This document shows positions 34,606 to 37,117 of a stretch of DNA of 37,117 nt, piece after piece. The position numbers and the translations under genes were made by a program. How positions within the stretch are numbered: position 1 is the stretch's first letter; the number at the start of each line of letters is the position of its first letter. The notes beneath the pieces were generated by a model. The model worked only from the letters and a program-made list of their open reading frames with translations, was not told the origin of the DNA and searched no databases. Origin of the DNA: a virus; the IMG/VR virus record IMGVR_UViG_3300030117_002182, positions 1 through 37,117 of that record; one strand, written 5' to 3'.

Positions 34606-35140
34606 ATTTAATTGTAATAAATTTATTCATAACTCTATATAACCTTTTACCATCGATTATAAACTCGTATGTTGAAAACGGTGTAAAACCAACTAGTTCA
34701 TTTTTGCTATACACACCGTCAGTATGCTCTACTATACCTATGCACTCCTCCTCTTTTTCCGGCTTTAATATATCTCTTTGTTTTATTGGCTGCACAAAAC
34801 AATAACCATCCATAGCTGACCAGTCGTTATTATTTTTATATAGAAATATTTGATCTGGCTTTACAAGGTAAGTGTTTTCATTAAAATAACTCCTACTATT
34901 TTTTTCGTTACCTTTAATATCGTGCCAACGTCTAAAAACATTGTGATGCACTATAACAGTGTCACCAGGTTTTATTTTAGTTTTATAAGCTGTAGGCACA
35001 GATTTAACAATAGCTTCTCTATTTATATATTGATGATTAAATATCTCTGTATTTAGTATAAGATTTTTATCACCAACTTTTTTAGCGTTGTTATATCTAT
35101 TACCTTTTGGCTCTATAACAAAGTCAAAAGGCGCTTTCAT
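34538..35140 (-). CDS. Possible GroES-like co-chaperonin with two beta halves
   Basis: 200 residues. Two halves look alike in layout. The first has NREAIVKSVPTAYKTKIKPG (40-59), then DTVIVHHNVFRRWHD and a return strand TYLVKPDQIFLYK (90-102). The second has GYCFVQPIKQRD (112-123), CIGIVEHTDG (133-142), ELVGFTPFSTYEFIIDGKRL (148-167) and YRVMNKFITIKYE (168-180). Each pattern (a strand that opens 'xVxP', 'KxGDxVxxxx', a loop, then 'LYxVxxxxI') resembles the GroES fold, so this may be a tandem GroES-like protein that helps the host chaperonin fold capsid protein, as T4 gp31 does. This is a fold-pattern guess; without it the gene is a conserved structural-region protein. Its end overlaps the next gene by 68 bases. 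Confidence 0.7.
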   Translation of the reverse strand: MKAPFDFVIEPKGNRYNNAKKVGDKNLILNTEIFNHQYINREAIVKSVPTAYKTKIKPGDTVIVHHNVFRRWHDIKGNEKNSRSYFNENTYLVKPDQIFLYKNNNDWSAMDGYCFVQPIKQRDILKPEKEEECIGIVEHTDGVYSKNELVGFTPFSTYEFIIDGKRLYRVMNKFITIKYEYEGNEEKYNPSWAKSSGGTD

Positions 35141-35361
35141 TAGTACTCTAGATTATATTCTACAGACACTGCCATATTTTTGTTAAAGTCCTTCCAAGGC
35201 AATACATCTTTATTTTTCTTTATGTAAATAGAATATTTATCCTTTTCTTCTATTATATCACATATAGTGTGTCCACCATAAACATCTTGGCCAACAGCAT
35301 AATGCATAGCGTTTTCCTTGTAGTCTTTACCTACAGTGATTTTTCTAATTAGTTTGCTCAT
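35140..35361 (-). CDS. Small conserved phage protein
   Basis: 73 residues, mixed alpha/beta. Motifs in order: KLIRKITVGKDYKENAMHYA (3-22), VGQDVYGGHTICDI (23-36), KYSIYIKKNKDVLPWKDFNK (42-61) and a closing SVEYNLEY. I recall the IRKIxVGxDYKxNAMHYxVG pattern in many uncultured flavobacterial phage genomes just upstream of terminase, but know no function for it. It overlaps the preceding gene by 17 bases and shares a TAATG with the GroES-like gene, so all three are probably made from one message. No transmembrane segment or Cys motif is present. Confidence 0.7.
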   Translation of the reverse strand: MSKLIRKITVGKDYKENAMHYAVGQDVYGGHTICDIIEEKDKYSIYIKKNKDVLPWKDFNKNMAVSVEYNLEY

Positions 35362-35611
35362 TGTATTTTATTTCTCCTGTTTCGATATTGATATTGGTTG
35401 TACCGTAATCTCTTTCGAACTCATCTTTCATTAAAGTTAATTTATCATTTAAAGCGGCTATAGTATGTAGTAGCGAGTGCTTTCTAGTTTCTAACGTACC
35501 TATTTCCATTTGAAATCTATTAGTATCACCAATTATACCTTGTACTCTATTTAATTGATCATTAGTTATTTTTGAAGGCTTTTTAGCCTTCGGTGTTTTT
35601 CTTTTTGCCAT
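35345..35611 (-). CDS. Small coiled-coil protein
   Basis: 88 residues. A basic, Pro/Lys N-terminus (MAKRKTPKAKKPSK) is followed by a long helix with heptad-like spacing (QLNRVQGIIGDTNRFQMEIG and ETRKHSLLHTIAALNDKLTL, about residues 19-60), then DEFERDYGTTNINIETGEIK. The pattern of a basic start, a coiled coil and YGTxNINIxxGEI recurs in flavobacterial phage early-structural regions as I remember it. No enzyme motif is present. It could bind DNA through its basic end and oligomerise through the helix. It opens a run of four overlapping genes leading to the terminase. Confidence 0.68.
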   Translation of the reverse strand: MAKRKTPKAKKPSKITNDQLNRVQGIIGDTNRFQMEIGTLETRKHSLLHTIAALNDKLTLMKDEFERDYGTTNINIETGEIKYNEQTN

Positions 35612-35638
35612 TTTATTTAATTTAAGTTAATTATTTAT

Positions 35639-36454
35639 TTATTCGCCAGCCGCGTTGTTAGTGCTAAACGCAGGCGCGGTATCTCCAGTACCAAGAGTAC
35701 CTACAAAGCCATTTACTGAGTCTGTTACTGTGGTACCACTTCCTTCGTTAAATTTCCAGTGTGCTATTCTGTTATCTAACTCTGCATACAAACTTGGGTC
35801 TGATCTTCCACTGTTGTAAAGTGTTTCTATTTGTGAGGCCGATAATACGCTGCTATATAAAACAAAGTCGTCTAAAAATGCATTTAAATCAGCACTACCA
35901 TTAAATGAAGTACCTGATAATATTTCTACACCGCCAGTTCCATCAGGACCAACAGTGCTATCAGCAGTGTCATCAAAATCTCCAGATATAGCTACTGTTG
36001 CTAAACCTGTAGTGGCACCTAAAGATCCATCAACATATATTTTCATTTCGTTGTCATCTCCTTTATCCCAAGTACAAACTATGTGGTGAAAATTACCATC
36101 ATTTTCATGAGACGTACCAGGTTGTTCCACAGCTGTTTTACCAGTACCACCACCTTTAAATGTAAAGTTATATTCGTTACCGCTGTGCTTGTATTGTAAT
36201 TGTATACGGTTATTTGTATCTATAGCAAAATCCCACAACTGGCTATTAGAGCTTATAAGATTAAGTCTAACCCATATAGATACACTACCAGACAATTTAA
36301 AATTAGCATCACTATCCGCTATTTTAGCTTGAAGTGCGGCTGTTGTAAAATCTACAAAGTCGTTTGTGCCGTCAAAAGACAAAGAATGATTTACTTCTGA
36401 AACTATAGCAGAGGCACTATTTGTGCTTAAGCTAAAACCTGCTCCTAATCTCAT
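35639..36454 (-). CDS. LamG/concanavalin-like domain virion protein
   Basis: 271 residues. Residues about 23-250 form a LamG (concanavalin A-like) domain: NHSLSFDGTNDFVDFTTA (23-40), a VSIWVRLNL strand, DNRIQLQYKH-like strands, HHIVCTWDKGDDNEMKIYVD (126-145, the typical W-K-I-Y-V-D-G core) and AFLDDFVLYSSVLSASQIE with ETLYNSGR. The end HWKFNEGSGTTVTDSVNG (231-249) is the matching edge of a second LamG-type unit. Such domains bind sugars or other surface ligands and are frequent in phage fibres and head decorations. It follows another virion beta-protein with a TAATG overlap. Host-surface binding or capsid decoration is the most likely role; the sequence does not choose between them. Confidence 0.82.
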   Translation of the reverse strand: MRLGAGFSLSTNSASAIVSEVNHSLSFDGTNDFVDFTTAALQAKIADSDANFKLSGSVSIWVRLNLISSNSQLWDFAIDTNNRIQLQYKHSGNEYNFTFKGGGTGKTAVEQPGTSHENDGNFHHIVCTWDKGDDNEMKIYVDGSLGATTGLATVAISGDFDDTADSTVGPDGTGGVEILSGTSFNGSADLNAFLDDFVLYSSVLSASQIETLYNSGRSDPSLYAELDNRIAHWKFNEGSGTTVTDSVNGFVGTLGTGDTAPAFSTNNAAGE

Positions 36455-37044
36455 TATTCTCCGAAATAAGCTATGATAACACCAGCGTTGTCATTTAGCG
36501 AAACAGAATCCCATCTACCAAAAATAGTACTACCTGTAGGAAACGTATTACTTGAATCTATAGCCATACCACCAACACCTCTATGACCAGTTTTATTTGG
36601 TTTTATAAAAGAAATAGTTATACTGTTACTTAAAGACGTGGCGCTGGCACTAAAAGATATTTGTTTAGTATTACTACCTACGTCTATAGCTGATACAGTT
36701 CCAAGGCTTGCGCCTGTAGAGGCTATATAAACTTCATCACCCACTACAATATTGTCATTGTTTCCTGAACCTGCGTTTTCTGCGGTAAAAACTACATTTT
36801 GAGAAGAAGTGGTAGCTCCGTCTACTACTCTAGTATAAGTACCTGTTGAATTAGCAGTGCTACCTATACCTGGATATTTACTAGTGTCTTTAGAAACTAA
36901 AGCGCTAAGCTCTGTGTCTGCTAAAAATTGTATAGCTATAATACACTGACCTTCTGGTGGCGTTATAGTGTTAGCTGAAGCATCAGCAAAAGCTGATCCA
37001 AGTTGCCCAAAGCCATACGCTACTTCTGTTGAATTTATTCCCAT
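36454..37044 (-). CDS. Beta-rich virion protein
   Basis: 196 residues. The conserved ends are VAYGFGQLGSAF (8-19) with PPEGQCIIAIQFLADTELSA (29-48), and FPTGSTIFGRWDSVSLNDNA (167-186) with a closing VIIAYFGE. I recall this pair of end motifs from many marine phage decoration-like proteins. Between them (about 84-146) is an inserted strand-rich segment with V-G-D-E-V, a T-V-x-x-I turn and a final ITISF, much like the repeated module in the connector and fibre-like genes of this window. It is coupled to the LamG gene. It is probably a surface protein of the head or tail; no catalytic residues are evident. Confidence 0.72.
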   Translation of the reverse strand: MGINSTEVAYGFGQLGSAFADASANTITPPEGQCIIAIQFLADTELSALVSKDTSKYPGIGSTANSTGTYTRVVDGATTSSQNVVFTAENAGSGNNDNIVVGDEVYIASTGASLGTVSAIDVGSNTKQISFSASATSLSNSITISFIKPNKTGHRGVGGMAIDSSNTFPTGSTIFGRWDSVSLNDNAGVIIAYFGE

Positions 37045-37045
37045 T

Positions 37046-37117
37046 TTATTTTTTTACTTTTTCTAGTGATCTACCGCCAAAATAAGCGCCGATCACAGTT
37101 ATTAATACTAATTGTAA
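37046..37117 (-). CDS. C-terminus of a small membrane protein (N-terminus beyond window)
   Basis: Only 23 residues and a TAA are in view, in a frame open to the right edge. They read LQLVLITVIGAYFGGRSLEK then VKK: a hydrophobic stretch, the small-residue turn GAYFGGR, and a short basic tail. This is the usual end of small phage proteins with one to three membrane spans, often annotated as holin-like. The stop is one base upstream of the next ATG. Too little is seen to say more. Confidence 0.6.
   Translation of the reverse strand, partial: LQLVLITVIGAYFGGRSLEKVKK

Noticed and set aside
35574-35591. Perfect 7-base inverted repeat (GAAGGCT, four-base loop, AGCCTTC) on the minus strand
   Set aside because: It lies inside the first codons of the coiled-coil gene (35345-35611) and is explained by the repeated Lys/Ala/Pro codons; no U-run follows, so it is not a terminator.
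1-37117. tRNA genes, CRISPR arrays, insertion sequences, integrase or attachment sites
   Set aside because: Gaps between genes are at most about 70 bases, with no tRNA-like fold, no spaced repeats, and no transposase or integrase motifs in any minus-strand product.

Overview
The window is a contiguous stretch of an AT-rich, tailed double-stranded DNA phage genome, most likely from a marine or aquatic short-tailed (podovirus-like) phage infecting a Bacteroidota (flavobacterial) host. Every gene I support lies on the minus strand, so the map reads from right to left. Three things point to the host. No start codon I inspected has a Shine-Dalgarno sequence; starts instead follow A/T-only leaders, as is usual in Bacteroidota. 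The left-edge gene encodes a secreted protein with duplicated DxYGDG motifs typical of Bacteroidota extracellular proteins. The terminase, portal, capsid and tail genes carry motifs I recall from crAss-like and flavobacterial podoviruses. No replication, transcription or lysogeny gene is visible, so this is the late (virion plus lysis/accessory) part of a larger genome. Both ends are cut inside genes.

Reading from the right: the tail end of a small membrane protein (37117-37046), a virion beta-protein, a LamG-domain protein, two small conserved proteins, a protein with two possible GroES-like halves, and a small protein that may be the small terminase subunit (34605-34330). The packaging and head block follows: large terminase, portal, scaffold and major capsid protein (34330-26932). 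A UUCG-loop hairpin terminator lies just after the capsid gene. Next come a conserved head-associated protein, a second UNCG-loop hairpin, an unlisted 53-residue gene, and the connector/tail block (25804-16621), including an 1833-residue tail protein. After that is a trio resembling the T7 gp14/gp15/gp16 ejection set: a Q-rich helical protein, a 517-residue protein and a single 3938-residue protein (14295-2479) that fills about a third of the window.

The left 2.4 kb is an accessory/lysis-like cassette of tightly packed genes: a one-TM coiled-coil protein (holin- or spanin-like), a secreted thioredoxin fold without its catalytic cysteines, two short basic Cys-containing proteins, a soluble PAP2-type phosphatase with all three catalytic motifs, and the secreted YGDG-repeat protein. 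Genes are often joined by TAATG stop-start overlaps, suggesting translational coupling.

The strongest candidate for something undescribed is inside the 3938-residue protein. A P-loop kinase domain (GGAGSGKSS, 2404-2412) is inserted between motif I (DxDxT, 2370-2374) and motif II (T2648) of a HAD phosphatase. That gives a nested kinase-in-phosphatase unit, in the same chain as a HEVGH zinc-peptidase-like site (1187-1191). If this protein is ejected with the DNA, as its position suggests, the phage could deliver an end-healing kinase/phosphatase and a protease into the cell before any phage gene is expressed. That role is inference; the motifs and their order are read directly from the sequence.
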